A DNA stretch of 64,000 nt, taken from the NCBI RefSeq assembly GCF_021869535.1, contig NW_026262593.1, forward strand, positions 72,544,822 through 72,608,821, read 5' to 3'. Shown here in pieces: positions 23,771 through 35,205 of the stretch (positions are counted from its first letter, which is position 1; each line of letters opens with the position of its first letter). The notes below the pieces were generated by a model. That model was not told the DNA's origin and did no database searches. It saw only the letters and a program-made list of their open reading frames with translations. Both the position numbers and the translations under genes were made by a program. This stretch comes from Mytilus californianus. Lineage: Eukaryota > Mollusca > Bivalvia > Mytilida > Mytilidae.

Positions 23771-24685
23771 CTGTTTAATTGTGTACTAACTACTCTTTTA
23801 ATCTAATTATATATCTACATTGAGTATTAAAAAAAAAATCATCAAATTGTTGACAATGTCCGGTCAAATTATACCAAACACCGATTTCTCTTTAATTCAA
23901 TGTGTTGAAATATCAAAAGAAATTGTGCATTAATTGTATTTTGCTACAACATCACATATTTGTGTAACGCTTTTTGTAATGCCTAGTTAATCTTCCATGG
24001 ATTTGAACGTTCTAATGACGGTAAATACAGAATAGAGTTTCGACGCACGAAACTTATTAAGTGTTATTTTCATTAAGGTCGTAAAAAATCATATGTTCTG
24101 CTCTTAGGTTGAGTTGTTGTCGCTTTGACATTTTTCCGTTTCCATTCTCAATTGTATGAAAAATGTACGATTAAAAAGTACGTTTTGTTTCCGATATATC
24201 TATACTACTAAAAAAACGAGGTCCAATTTGTCAGCCGGCATGACGTAAAAACGACAAACCAATTAATTTTAGTACTACTTATTTAAAAATAAAACATTGA
24301 GAATCAAAATACTAAAAGAGTATATACATTCCTTCATAAACTATTATAGTCCTAAAAATATACAGAAATCTATAAACATTCATTGAATATCATTAACACC
24401 TCTGAGTGCAAGTGAATTAAAGTCCCGGCTATAAATAAGGCTAAGGTACTTTAATTAAATCACGGATCGGCGGTGTCGTGGGTGTGTTCTAATATACATA
24501 ATAAAGACGTTAGTGTAGTATGCATCGTTCGTCAAGTCAAGTCAAGTCAACTATGAAATAACACTTTCTGTACGGGGATATTGACATACTCAAATGATAT
24601 TTTGAACATGAAAGGTAATCAAAGATAAAGGAAATTGGTTACTGTTTATTACCATGAATTTGCTGAGGTATATCTGTATTGTTCA
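23771..24685. other. Mostly non-coding; short repeat fragments
   Basis: 24100-24165 (gttgagttgttgtcgctttg, ccgtttccattctcaatt) is an inverted family B head. 24200-24310 (tactactaaaaaaacgaggt, gtcagccggcatgacgtaaa) resembles another dispersed mussel element. A gtcaagtcaagtcaagtcaa run is at about 24531. Nothing else recognised. Confidence 0.5.
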
Positions 24686-24689
24686 ACTC

Positions 24690-24980
24690 TTTGCGTATTC
24701 ATTGAGTGATGAAACAGTTTCGATGTCCTATTGTCAATCATACCACATCTCCTTATTTTTATATAGATTGTTTTCTACATAAGAAAATGCCTGTACCAAG
24801 ACGAGAATATGACAGTTGTTATCCATTCGTTTGCTTTGTTTTGAGCTTTTGATTTTTCCATTTGATTATGGACATTCCGTTTTGAATTTTCCTTGGAGTT
24901 CGGAATTTTGTTATTTTACTTTTTACCTGATGATCTGTTAAAATCCTTCACAAAATGGCGACCGGGAAATAATTGTAGAT
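24690..24980. repeat. Family C and inverted family A fragments
   Basis: 24730-24770 (caatcataccacatctcctt, ttatatagat) is a family C tail. 24800-24930 (gagaatatgacagttgttat, cattccgttttgaattttcc, ttggagttcggaattttg) is family A in inverted orientation. 24953-24975 (aaaatggcgaccgggaaata) matches the first bases of the tandem duplication at 3841 and 5841 and may mark an element end. Confidence 0.6.
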
Positions 24981-25745
24981 CTATATATAGTTATTGTTTA
25001 CCTTTAAATAATATTCTACCGAAGTTTCAATGTTTTAAATTTGCAAAAAAAAAACCCAAAAAAATAAGATAGATAATTACAGTAAATATTTCCGACTTAA
25101 TTTTTGAAAAATGAACCAAATAAAAATATCAAAACAAAAGACAGATAACTTTGGGTGAACGACGTTTTTTTATAAAAAGTATAATAATGGTTTCAACAAT
25201 ACTTTTATTTTTAAAAGATTGATGGGATAGATTCTCTGCTTACTGGTTTCATGAATTTTAGAGATTCCGACTCGGTAGAGATATAAAACTCTTAAAAGGC
25301 AACCATTAAATAACGAATTAAAACCCAGTTGTCAAGAAATCAATTGAAGGTGTTTCTACCCCGTAAGTTGATGATCAAGATTAAAATGAAGATTATATAT
25401 ATATATAAAAAAAAAGATTTGATTACAAAAAGAGAATTTGGTTTTAAAAAAAGTCAGGATATAACATATCTCGCATTGATTATTAAAATGAGTAGTTAGT
25501 AGTTCTTTCTCTGAAATTAGATGCTTCTGGTTTTAAAGAAAAGTAAACGTCATGGTCAAATGATAGCTTACCTTTCTTTGATTCAAAATATATACTAGTA
25601 TTGTTTCTTTATATTTACACTTCAAATAAGGAAGATAAGTAACTACTTCAGATGTGCAAATACCATATTGGTGTCATTTGGTAGCTAACATTAAACTGAC
25701 TAAAAATATAAAGTTTCTATATTTTGTTTGAAATAAGAGAGATAA
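24981..25745. other. Non-coding, nothing recognised
   Basis: AT-rich, with a short (TA)n run near 25397-25410. Confidence 0.4.
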
Positions 25746-25749
25746 GTAA

Positions 25750-25815
25750 AATTGAGAATGGAAATGGGGAATATGTCAAAGAGACAACAACCCGACCAAA
25801 GAGCAGACAACAGTG
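25750..25815 (+). repeat. Family B head
   Basis: gagaatggaaatggggaata, tgtcaaagagacaacaaccc and gaccaaagagcagacaacag form a clean copy of the family B head seen at 10980. Confidence 0.8.
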
Positions 25816-26009
25816 GCTACTTCAAGTGTATAAAATACAACTTCTTCTGTCAATGTGATAGCTATCTTAACACTGATTCGAGAGAGAAAAAAATAGTTTC
25901 TATATATATTTGCTTGAAATAACGAAAATCATTTGCTACTTCCAGTTTACGAAATATCTCTTCCGGTTCATATAATAGGTAACTTGGGATCATTATGACT
26001 TTAAAGCAC

Positions 26010-26960
26010 TGGGCCTTGTTGATCTAGAAAAGGAACGGCATGGGGGGCACTTAGACCTTATATCTGGCTTGACAAGGAACCGTACTGATACTAACCATTC
26101 ACAATCAGATACCACATTTGATAATATTAAATTTCTATCCTCCAATGTATGTTGGTGAAGCTCAAATCTGTTGATTTTGAGAAGTATTGTCAAACAGTTG
26201 ATGTAATATTACTTGGAGCGGTATTTTTGTTATTTTATTTTTTGCTTGTCAAGAATAAAGCCTGTTTATTAAGATGTCATAGATATTAAAAAAATTTAAG
26301 CTTTGATTCATTTGAACAGAAAGAAGATCAAGTGAAATCTGGTGGTGTTACAGATGTTTTGTTAAGAACGAGTTGTTTGATCATGTTGATTTTGTATTGT
26401 CGTCAAAGGGCAGTTATGATAAAGTATTGTTGTCTAAATTTTTAGGTAATTTTTTATGGGCTCGCACCCTGTTATTTTTGGCACAGTAAATATTCACCCA
26501 TAGTGTAAAAATTTTAGTTCTATTGAACATTTTCATATATTTGAAAATGATATTTATTTATTGATTTTATGTCCAAGACTCATGATTTTAAATTGTGTCT
26601 GTTAGGGAACATTGATGCACACACTAATGTTGTATCAGATTTTACTGGTATAGATGATCATATATGTAATTATTTCAATTTGGACAAGATTACTAGAAAT
26701 GGTTTTAGTACGAACTTTTTTAAAACGATTAAATATTTCAATTACAAAATTTAATTACTACACAAAACAAAGTAAGTTAAGTTTTGTAAAGGGTAGCTCT
26801 TACTTTGCAAATGTGTAAACTTATGTATTGTCAATGGTAGAATTGTTAATGATAAATCTATTGGTCAAGCTACATGTAAAAGGGATTATTGCTGTATATT
26901 GTCACCACAATTTTTAGTGCTGTCAGTAACTCTCAGATTTTCCCAATGCTTAAAAATAGT
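26010..26960 (+). mobile_element. L1-like LINE ORF2 endonuclease region, decayed
   Basis: Plus-strand translation, with frameshifts and stops, gives a NIKFLSSNVCWWSSNLLIL block near 26125-26180 (start of an apurinic-type endonuclease, consensus IKFLTWNVCG), an HPVIFGTVNIHP piece near 26465, LCLLGNIDAHTNVVSDFTGI near 26590-26650 (consensus LLGDFNARTG.SDF), and LCIVNGRIVNDKSIGQATCK near 26825-26880. These appear in the order of a LINE endonuclease. The RT part is not adjacent. This is a dead 5'-side fragment. Confidence 0.75.
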
Positions 26961-29425
26961 TGCTTGCATTTTTTGAGTGTTTTTGTGTATATTTTTCTTT
27001 ATACATGTTATATATAGAAAAAAACAGTACGATAATATACATGAGCTTTATTCATAACTATGTATATCAGTGACTCTATTCGCTTTCTATTTTATGGTTG
27101 TGCATAAGGTTAGATTGTACAACATCGTTAGTTACATAGAGTTACACTGTCACGAATAACAGTGATGGAGCAATGACACGGGCTGAAAGAAAAAAAGTGT
27201 GAAATGTTTATCTTTTACTGTATTTCTAACTCTGTGTTTTTACTATCATCACTCCCCATGTTTATTCATTTTTTCGATATATATATTATCAACTTAACAA
27301 TTACTACAAAAGCATGTCGACGGAATGAAAGTATAATCGGTAATCATAGTTTATTCACCAATTATAGAATTCCTGCAGAAAAGGTCTGAAAAAATGTATG
27401 TATTCTCTTAAACGGAGATCGGTTGACATTCATTTCATATTTAGATTTGTTTAAAAAAAATAAAAAAGAATACCGCCGTATTCAATTTTTCTCACGCTTA
27501 TCGTGATACGGTCATATGAAGTATTTAGTAAATATGATCATTATGGCCATGTTAATGTAGTAAACCTGAATATCGTTCAAGACCGAGCGATGAATTCGGC
27601 AAACATGTTTTGCTCAACAGAAAACAATTAACTAGTTTAGTCATTAAAGATGCAACTTCATTATATTGTAAAAATCGGTGTTAACGAGAGTAATTACCAG
27701 TTTTTAATTTTTATTTGAATAAAAGTATAAATAGTGTGGATATAACAAATCACTTAGCAAACATTATTTTGAAATTTATTAAACAGCTAATACTACGATG
27801 TGTTGTTCTATCATTACAAAATAAACTTTAAGTACTAGGCCGATTAAAGAACTGACAATTTGTTGATGGAATAACATAAATACTACACGGACGTTCTTCA
27901 GTAAGAACTCAGATATTGCTTTACTCTGGTTATAAAAGAAATAATCAGACCTTTTGGCACATTTCTGAATAAGACTGCTGATATGTATTAGTAATTATAG
28001 GCTTTTAATAAGTGTTCTTCAAATAACATCTCTATCCTTTTAACTACCTTCTTGCTTGCAAATCAGTCAAACAACAGGTTATTGTAGTCATGTAACTAGT
28101 TATTAAGTCATCAAATGCATAGAAATGATGAAACTAATATTTTAACAGTGTGAAAATGTATTCAACTTTTGTATATACATTATATTCTTTTCACGGTGCT
28201 TTCAACTTTGATATCTTTTCATTACAATATAAGGTTACACTACCTAACCAAACATAAGTTTTCTTTTATTCCATCTAGTAGGAAAATGTTATTACGTTCA
28301 TCGTTACATTGATGATATGTTACTTTTATTAATCATGAATTCTATTATCATACAGCGGACAATTATCCACAGGAAGTACTGAACAATCTAATGTAAACAA
28401 TATGATTGCCGTTTTCAAGATTTACTATATCTAGAAAATTATTACAAATTCTTGTTTCCAGTGCATTATAACTTGACTAATGAAAAGATAGTAATAATCC
28501 TTGTCGACTAATCATAATTTTATAAATTTTATTTATGAACTAATTTCCAGAGTGACAGAAATGTTTGCTGCTCAGACTTGTTTGGTTGTAAAAGATTTCT
28601 ATTTGCTTTGTTTTGTTTGTGAACTTCTATTTTCTTTTGTTATTTCTTTCATCAATATTTTAAGAAGATGTTCATAGGATTAATGTATAGAACTATCCTA
28701 TGGATTGATATTTTTCGTGTGGTGTGTAAAATTGGGAACCTCAGCCAACACCCTAGGAAAACTTAGCCTTAAATGGATATGGCTATTAGGCTTCCCTTTA
28801 TGATAACATAGTTCCTAGCGGATTGAAGTACATGTATATTTATATGAATACATTCTTGGCCTGTTTTTTTTTTTATTTGAGTGTTCCTAATGATGGTAAA
28901 TCTCCAAATCAGTCGATGACGCAGAAATGAATACAGTGCTCTTTACGTCGACTCTATCTGATGGTTTCTGCCGACTTACCCATCCTTGTGAGATACGGCT
29001 GATTTTAACTCTTGCCTCTTTCTGAACGTATAAAATTGGTAAGAATATACAAAACATCAATATCCATGTTTTCAGCAAGAAATCATGTCAAACAAAAATA
29101 TTCATTTAGTGTATGTTGACGGCACATTTCTATTTAAAAAAAAATGCACATTCGAAAACTTAAAAATTGTCAGAATAAAAGATAGAATTGAAACGTCGTT
29201 TCTTAAGCCCATCGAGATAAAAACTTATCATTCTCAAATTTAAACAACTAAAATAATTCAAGTAGTATCTCTGAAAGGTTGCATACGCCTGCATATCTGA
29301 TCTTTCGCCATTGGTAGTTGGACAGCAACCTGAAGGATCGTGATATTAAAAAGTAATGATAATTTGCTGCATCTAAATATTAACTCATATTGACTTAAAT
29401 TGCAACGCAGGATTTTAATCGTTGT
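26961..29425. other. Non-coding, nothing recognised
   Basis: About 2.4 kb of AT-rich sequence. Open frames of 61-63 codons have no signature and no splice context. No named repeat recognised. Confidence 0.4.
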
Positions 29426-29446
29426 CCCCCCCCCCCCCCCCCCCCC
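29426..29446. repeat. Uninterrupted poly-C tract (21 C)
   Basis: Exactly 21 consecutive C on the plus strand (G on the minus strand) in an otherwise AT-rich context. A frame read across it on the minus strand codes a run of glycines and is an artefact. Confidence 0.95.
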
Positions 29447-30680
29447 AAATAAAATTGGGCAACACATCAACCAAATTCATTAATTGCAAATTGGCCCCTG
29501 AAGGTCAATTTACATTGGCAGGTATTTGTATTAAAAATATATAAATATACGACGATTGACGTTATGTGTTTAGATATTTTAACATAAAATTGGAATTGTA
29601 TTAAAATGACAAAAAAGAGAGGATACTACAAGGTCACCTTCTTAAACGTCTTGAATTCGAGAAGCACGAAGAATGAATCTACAAAATAACATGGTTCTGA
29701 AGTTTATCAGACATTACTTTGCCAGATATCAGTTAAGTTTTTTTTTCAAATTTGGTATTAAAAAAATTTTCATCACTGACATCAGAGTTTCAAACTTCTT
29801 GAATTGTGAATAACTGCAAAACCAGTCCAGATAGTATCATTTTTGAGATATTGCCATCAATGGTAAGATATGAGCCAATGCTTTGACCAAAAGATATTTA
29901 AACAAGATGTTTTTAAACATGGTAACATGATTTCTATTTTGTGATGACATTGCAAGTGACCTTTCTGTGCTAAAGTGTTTATATCAAATTTTATAAAGTA
30001 AAATGTTCGTTTAATGATAAAATTAATAATCTAATAATGATGTTGAAAGGCTTCAATTATTTTACTCTATATGTAATTTCAAGGGCCAATAATTGCTGTT
30101 ATCATATCTTCTCCTTTGGTTTCTTTGAGAATCAGTTTCTAACATGGAAATAATATAGTCGTTTTTACAGTTCAAAGTTAATGCTTCCTATTTAATAATT
30201 AGTTAGATATTCTTGAAAAAATAACATACCAAATATTTTACTAAGATCTGCAAACCTGTCAGACATAAATGTCAAAAATTGTAGGATTTTGAATAGATTA
30301 AAAGAAAAGTAATCTAAACCACTTTCCATTCTAATGTAAATAGAAAACAGACCAGTGTGACATTGTGTTCAATAACATGTATGTCATTGAAACAGAATCT
30401 GTTCATAGTTTGGTAATATATGTTTGTGATCGCTCAACCCTACCGTTACCTGGTTCAGTAGAGTAACAGCAAAATCCAAGACGATTCATACTTAAAACTC
30501 TTTTTTTTCTGATGGTAGGTTTATCTTGTTTGATATTTGATATCGGACGTACAAGTAACCAAAGCCGATGAAGCGTAAAATAAAATAATTGTATTCTGTG
30601 TTTAAAGGGCTGCAATTATTCTTAGATGCATAACTACATACCATTTTATCATTACAGGACAACTTTCAGCTGATATATTT
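29447..30680. other. Non-coding, nothing recognised
   Basis: AT-rich spacer without recognised exons. A 70-codon frame at 30403-30615 (-) has no domain. Confidence 0.4.
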
Positions 30681-31080
30681 TCTTAAGATGCATCATTACA
30701 ACAGGTTATATGAATACAAGTCTCGGTGTGCCTTTTATACCTCCTAAGATACATCGTTTCTTACAACCAAATAGTTAATTGTAGTTGGCTTATACTGTGT
30801 TGTCTGAACCTGTTGCAAAACTGAATTAAATGAAGTTTAGCAAAAGTTGGAAGTAAAAGTAGAATAACAAAAATACCGAACTCCAAGGAAAACTCAAAAC
30901 GGAAAGTCCCTTATCAAATGTAATACATAGTATAATGATGAAAGATCAATTGGTATCTTAATTTAACTCAGATGTAAATCTTCATCTAAGCCATTGAAGT
31001 ATAACTAGTGACAGAAGACTTGTTTGATACCGAATAAGTTCACACAACACTGGATTTTGGAATAAACTTCATTATCCTGC
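30681..31080 (+). repeat. Family A copy (diverged)
   Basis: Contains taagatacatcgtttcttac, gttggcttatactgtgttgt, aataccgaactccaaggaaa, acggaaagtcccttatcaaa and ataccgaataagttcacaca. The order corresponds to 5370-5650 followed by 7610-7690, so it is a single diverged copy of the element that was tandemly duplicated at 3841-7430. Confidence 0.7.
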
Positions 31081-31342
31081 AACCAGCCAACTATTGTACA
31101 AATAAAAGGTACACAAATAAATTTTTGCTTTATTTGTACTTGTACAAATATAGTCTCCTGTTACCCTTCTTCCATGTTGAGCAAGCGGTAATGTGAATAT
31201 TTCTTTTTGCGTACCAGTTCATTTTGGGGTCCTCTTCGCGGTCCGCGTTTAAACTATGTCGATTTCTTTGGAAAATTAGAGACAATGATTTAGATTTTAA
31301 TAACTAAAGTTTCAAGGGTTGGGTGTAAATTTCAGGATAAAA

Positions 31343-31488
31343 ACAATATATGTACATTGTCGGAAAATATAAAATTTATTTGTACTCGCTGCGAAACAGG
31401 AGAAAAGCTCGGCGAGCCTCGCTTTTCGTCCTGTTTCTAAAGCTCATACAAATAAATTTTATATTTTCCGACAATGTACATATATTGT
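31343..31488. repeat. 146-bp fold-back hairpin with 42-bp perfect arms
   Basis: 31343-31384 is the exact reverse complement of 31447-31488. The arms begin acaatatatgtacattgtcg and end aatttatttgta. Inside, gaaacaggagaaaagc faces gcttttcgtcctgtttc around a small cggcgagcc loop, so the hairpin stem extends to nearly the whole length. This is typical of a fold-back or miniature inverted-repeat element, or the palindromic end of one. A weaker hairpin of the same flavour (gtacaaataaa / tttatttgtac) is just upstream at 31095-31145. Confidence 0.9.
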
Positions 31489-32590
31489 ATATGTAGGCAC
31501 TCACCCGATGTATATATTGAAAAGCTGTGATCTTTGAGCCTAAATTGAAGATCCAAATTAGAGTTTAAAATGAATATTTAAAAGTTCTTAGGGTTTATTT
31601 GTTTTGGGTCATCCTACCCGCAATAAAATTCTCGACTCCGTTAACGACTACGTTACAAGAATGACATAAGAGACAACCAAATCCTATTCTACTTTGCAAA
31701 CGTCGATTTATGAAACTCTACTGTGTTTTCATTGTCCATGATTCAAAGATTTATCTATCATTTTTGTTTTTGTTTTATGTTGTTTTAGTTTTCAAGCAGG
31801 TCCAATTGTTTGCCCTGTTCTAACTGCTTCAACCGTAACGATACGTTACGCTTCCAATTTTAGCGACGGCTTCTAGTCATTTGCTCTCCAGGTAATATTG
31901 CTTGGCTCAGCTTCTAATATTTTCGAATTCGCTATGACTTCATTCAATATTGCAATTGATGTAGAGAGTTTTAGTCCTTGATAATTTTGTGTTTTTTTTT
32001 ACGTTTTAGACCTAACAGCACCCTCAATATAGAAAGCATTGGAATTACTGACCCATACTTAATCATTCATGTGTCAATAAACATCACTTCGGGGTTTCAA
32101 AGCTAGTAAAAACGAAAAGAATAAATGTATGTGCATATAAAAGCAGGAACATGGAAATTGAGGTTACTCATGCGCATAATGAATTAAAAACAATTGATAA
32201 TGCATGAAAAGTTACATCTGCGCATTACCATGCATGAGAAGAAGTGAATTTTATTTGTGTACGTAAGGAATAGTCGTCACAAATAAGAAAACTTCGAACA
32301 GCTCGGCTTCTACTGACTGCTTTGCTATTATAATCGCAGGAGACGACCACATCTTATACTTCAATTCAAATGTCGAAATTATTAAAAATTGCAATTCTCG
32401 TAATTAATTTGTTTCCCACTTTGATTACGATAGATCAATATTGGGAACTTATTTTACACGCAAGAAGGCAAATATTTGCAGGACGTAATATATCTTTACC
32501 AAAGGGTCTCGTCGTTTCAGTTGAGCTGTAATACTTCAGAAAACAAATTCAACGCTACAAGAAATGCTAAAAAATACAAGCGTATTCTGT
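31489..32590. other. Non-coding, nothing recognised
   Basis: AT-rich spacer. A small inverted arrangement of catgcgcataat and tgcgcattaccatgcatg lies near 32170-32235. No exon recognised. Confidence 0.4.
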
Positions 32591-32900
32591 AACCCCAACT
32601 TTCCTCTATCAAACCTTCCAGTAAATTTTCAGGAAGACACACGCTGGAGATAAGTAAGCTCCACAACAAAACAAAGAAATCCCAATTAAAACACTATAAC
32701 CTCCGTTAGTGTTAAGATGTAACTTAAAACAGAAACAGAAGATACCAAAGAAAAAGCAAAACTCATCAGTCGAAAAAGTAAACAACAACACCATGGCCCC
32801 GAATAAAAGCAACGGAAAGACTAACATCCATCAAAAACACTTCACTGAAAACATAAGACAGAGAAAAACGAGCCCATAAAAAACGAGTATAATCTCAGAA
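32591..32900 (-). repeat. Family D-like fragment
   Basis: gaagataccaaagaaaaag, aaaactcatcagtcgaaaaa and caacaacaccatggcccc match the family D end at 50630-50690 (gataccaaactcataagtcg, ctgacaacaccatggc). Flanking material is diverged. The frame across it is repeat-derived. Confidence 0.5.
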
Positions 32901-33292
32901 AAAGAGGTTTCTTCTCCATTAGTATCACTCGTTGTCATACCTTTTTAACAAATGGTTCTTTTATAAATGGAAAAGAAGATTAAAATCAAAAGAATATTGT
33001 AGCAGATAGTAACTGAGTAAGTTTGGTTTCTTTTTGTATTATGTATAATTTATTTGCTATTAGTGCAAATAATAGCCTCCTCAAAATTTCAGAGAAACTC
33101 ACTTGCAATCATCTTCTACAATTTCAAAATATATCATGTATAAAAATATTTTTTTGTTCAGATTAAAAGTATGTTACGTACAGCGCTGTATTAAAAATAT
33201 CACAGACTATAATTTAATTGCGAAAGCATTTATCAATTAGATATGAAACAAAGCTCACCGCACCCATTTAGGTACTATCACTGAAATGACAT
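32901..33292 (-). other. 3' flank / probable 3'UTR of the HEPN-propeller gene
   Basis: 33130-33292 is homologous to the 3' flank of the CARD gene's propeller exon. On the minus strand an AATAAA hexamer (plus-strand tttatt at 33049-33054) lies about 240 bases after the stop and is a reasonable polyadenylation signal candidate. Confidence 0.4.
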
Positions 33293-34092
33293 TCATTCAT
33301 TTTTAGTTGAATGTTTAACATCAAATAGAAATGCATCACAATTCCCTCCATTGCACACCAACAGACAATCGTTTGATTTGTCGTAGTATATCCCAGTCGG
33401 CTTTTGCAGTCCATCTTTCTTAGTAAGTAATTCTTTATGATGTTTACCATCAGGTGATACCACTACAACATTGTTAGATTCATTACAAACAACATAAACA
33501 TTACCATTTCCATCTTTTGTAACTCCCGTTGGCATGTGCATCTTATCATTAGTAAACTTCCATCTGACCGATCCATACAAGTCACAACAGTATACAGTAA
33601 GCGTTAAGGAATCAGTGAGCAACAAACTGTCAGTATCAGTTGATAAACTTATGTACAGTGATTGAAAAGGGCAATGAATAGATCGAACTATTTCTCCTGT
33701 CATTTTCATAACATCTATTTTCTGGTGACAAATTACAACATACATCAGTCCATTTTGATAAGATATACCGCTGGTAACACCACGCGTTACAATTGTATTC
33801 TTCAGTTCTCCAGTGTTGATATCGATTATTTCTATATCTCGATTATACGAGACAGCAACATCGGTGTCTTTTATTACTGAAATGCATTTCGGATGATTGG
33901 ACAATCTTATATCTCGATTGTGACTTCCATTTATATTGTAGATATGTAATATGTTGTTGAAATAATCAGTAAACACCAACTGGTCATTGGTGATAACGCA
34001 ATCACTAATTAGACTATTTTGAATTGCTTCTAGTTGTAACTTCTGTCGTCGACTAATATCAAACTTGAAATATGACTTCAATCGTACAGGTT
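33293..34092 (-). CDS. Last exon of HEPN gene: NHL/TRIM-like beta-propeller
   Basis: The acceptor tttttgcag precedes 34092. The frame is open for 265 codons to TGA at 33293-33295. The apparent start at 34081 is TTG and the frame continues upstream (EPVRLKSYFKFD), so it is an internal exon start. Blade features include LHIYNINGSHNRDI, NTIVTRG, GLMYVVICHQKIDVM, DGNGNVYVVCNESNNVVVV and GLQKPTGIYYDKSNDCLLV. It is the paralogue of 9513-10315 and better preserved at blade glycines and at the KPTG turn. Confidence 0.8.
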
Positions 34093-35172
34093 CTGCAAAA
34101 ATGTAAACAGACCAATATTTTGGTGAAATTTTTTAAAACTGATGAATTTGCAATGGATTTTAATGAATATATCCTCAATTGTCAGCTGATTTATATCCAT
34201 CTAACTCTGAATCAATATTAATGTAACACATACTTCTGATGTCTTTACGTAATACCGTTGAAGAAAAGACAAAAATATCATAGATAATCTTTTACATGTT
34301 GTACCAGTAGAAAGTACAACCATTTAGCATATATTGTAGATACTCTTGGGTTGACAAAAATGTTTGGAAGCAGAAGTAATAATAAAAAAAAGGGAAACTT
34401 AACCTGACAAGACTATCAAATTTGCGATTTCAAATATGTGAACATGTCTCCACCGCAGATTTTGCTTTATCTGTGATATATAGTCTGCGATTGAAAAATA
34501 AACACTTTTCAAATATTAAAAATATTTCAATATCACATAATTATATTTTCATCCAATAGCATGAAGTATCGGAAATAACAGGAAGATAGCGCCTATGTAA
34601 GTGAAGTTTTTGATATCAGTACAAATTGGGTGGGCATACATTACTAACAGGTAATACAGTATATACGAAAAAGATCAATTACACTCGAGCAATAAGTGCA
34701 ATGTAAGTTTTAGGCTTGAAAGATATCATTGATTCTCAATGAAGTGGATGTAGTTCAACATAGAATTTTTTAAAACAAAGCCGCAGTTGAAATAATATCA
34801 TGTCATTTTCAATTGCGATGCATTTAGAAAATATAATTCCACAATAACTATTTGATTCATCGTTGCAGTTGCACTAGAGATAGCAACACGCTGAGAACAA
34901 ATTGTTACGTCCGCATTTTGATGCTCGGTTGATATGTAAATTGAGGTAACAAAAAAAAGCAACAACAAAAAAAAACAATAGAAAATCCGTTCAGTTCATT
35001 GGTTTTACAATCTTATAAATCTTGAATTTAACAAAACACTGTTAAAATGACCGTCAAGAGTACACTGGAACTAGGACAATTAAATTAAGATGCACTAGAG
35101 CAAAACTTGACCCAGTTCACAAATTAGATTCGTTAACGATTTCAAGAACGTTAGCATACACTCACACACACA

Positions 35173-35205
<33 letters not shown>

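Noticed and set aside
29258-29470. Minus-strand frame with a polyglycine run
   Set aside because: The glycines come from the 21-base poly-C tract and the rest has no protein signature.
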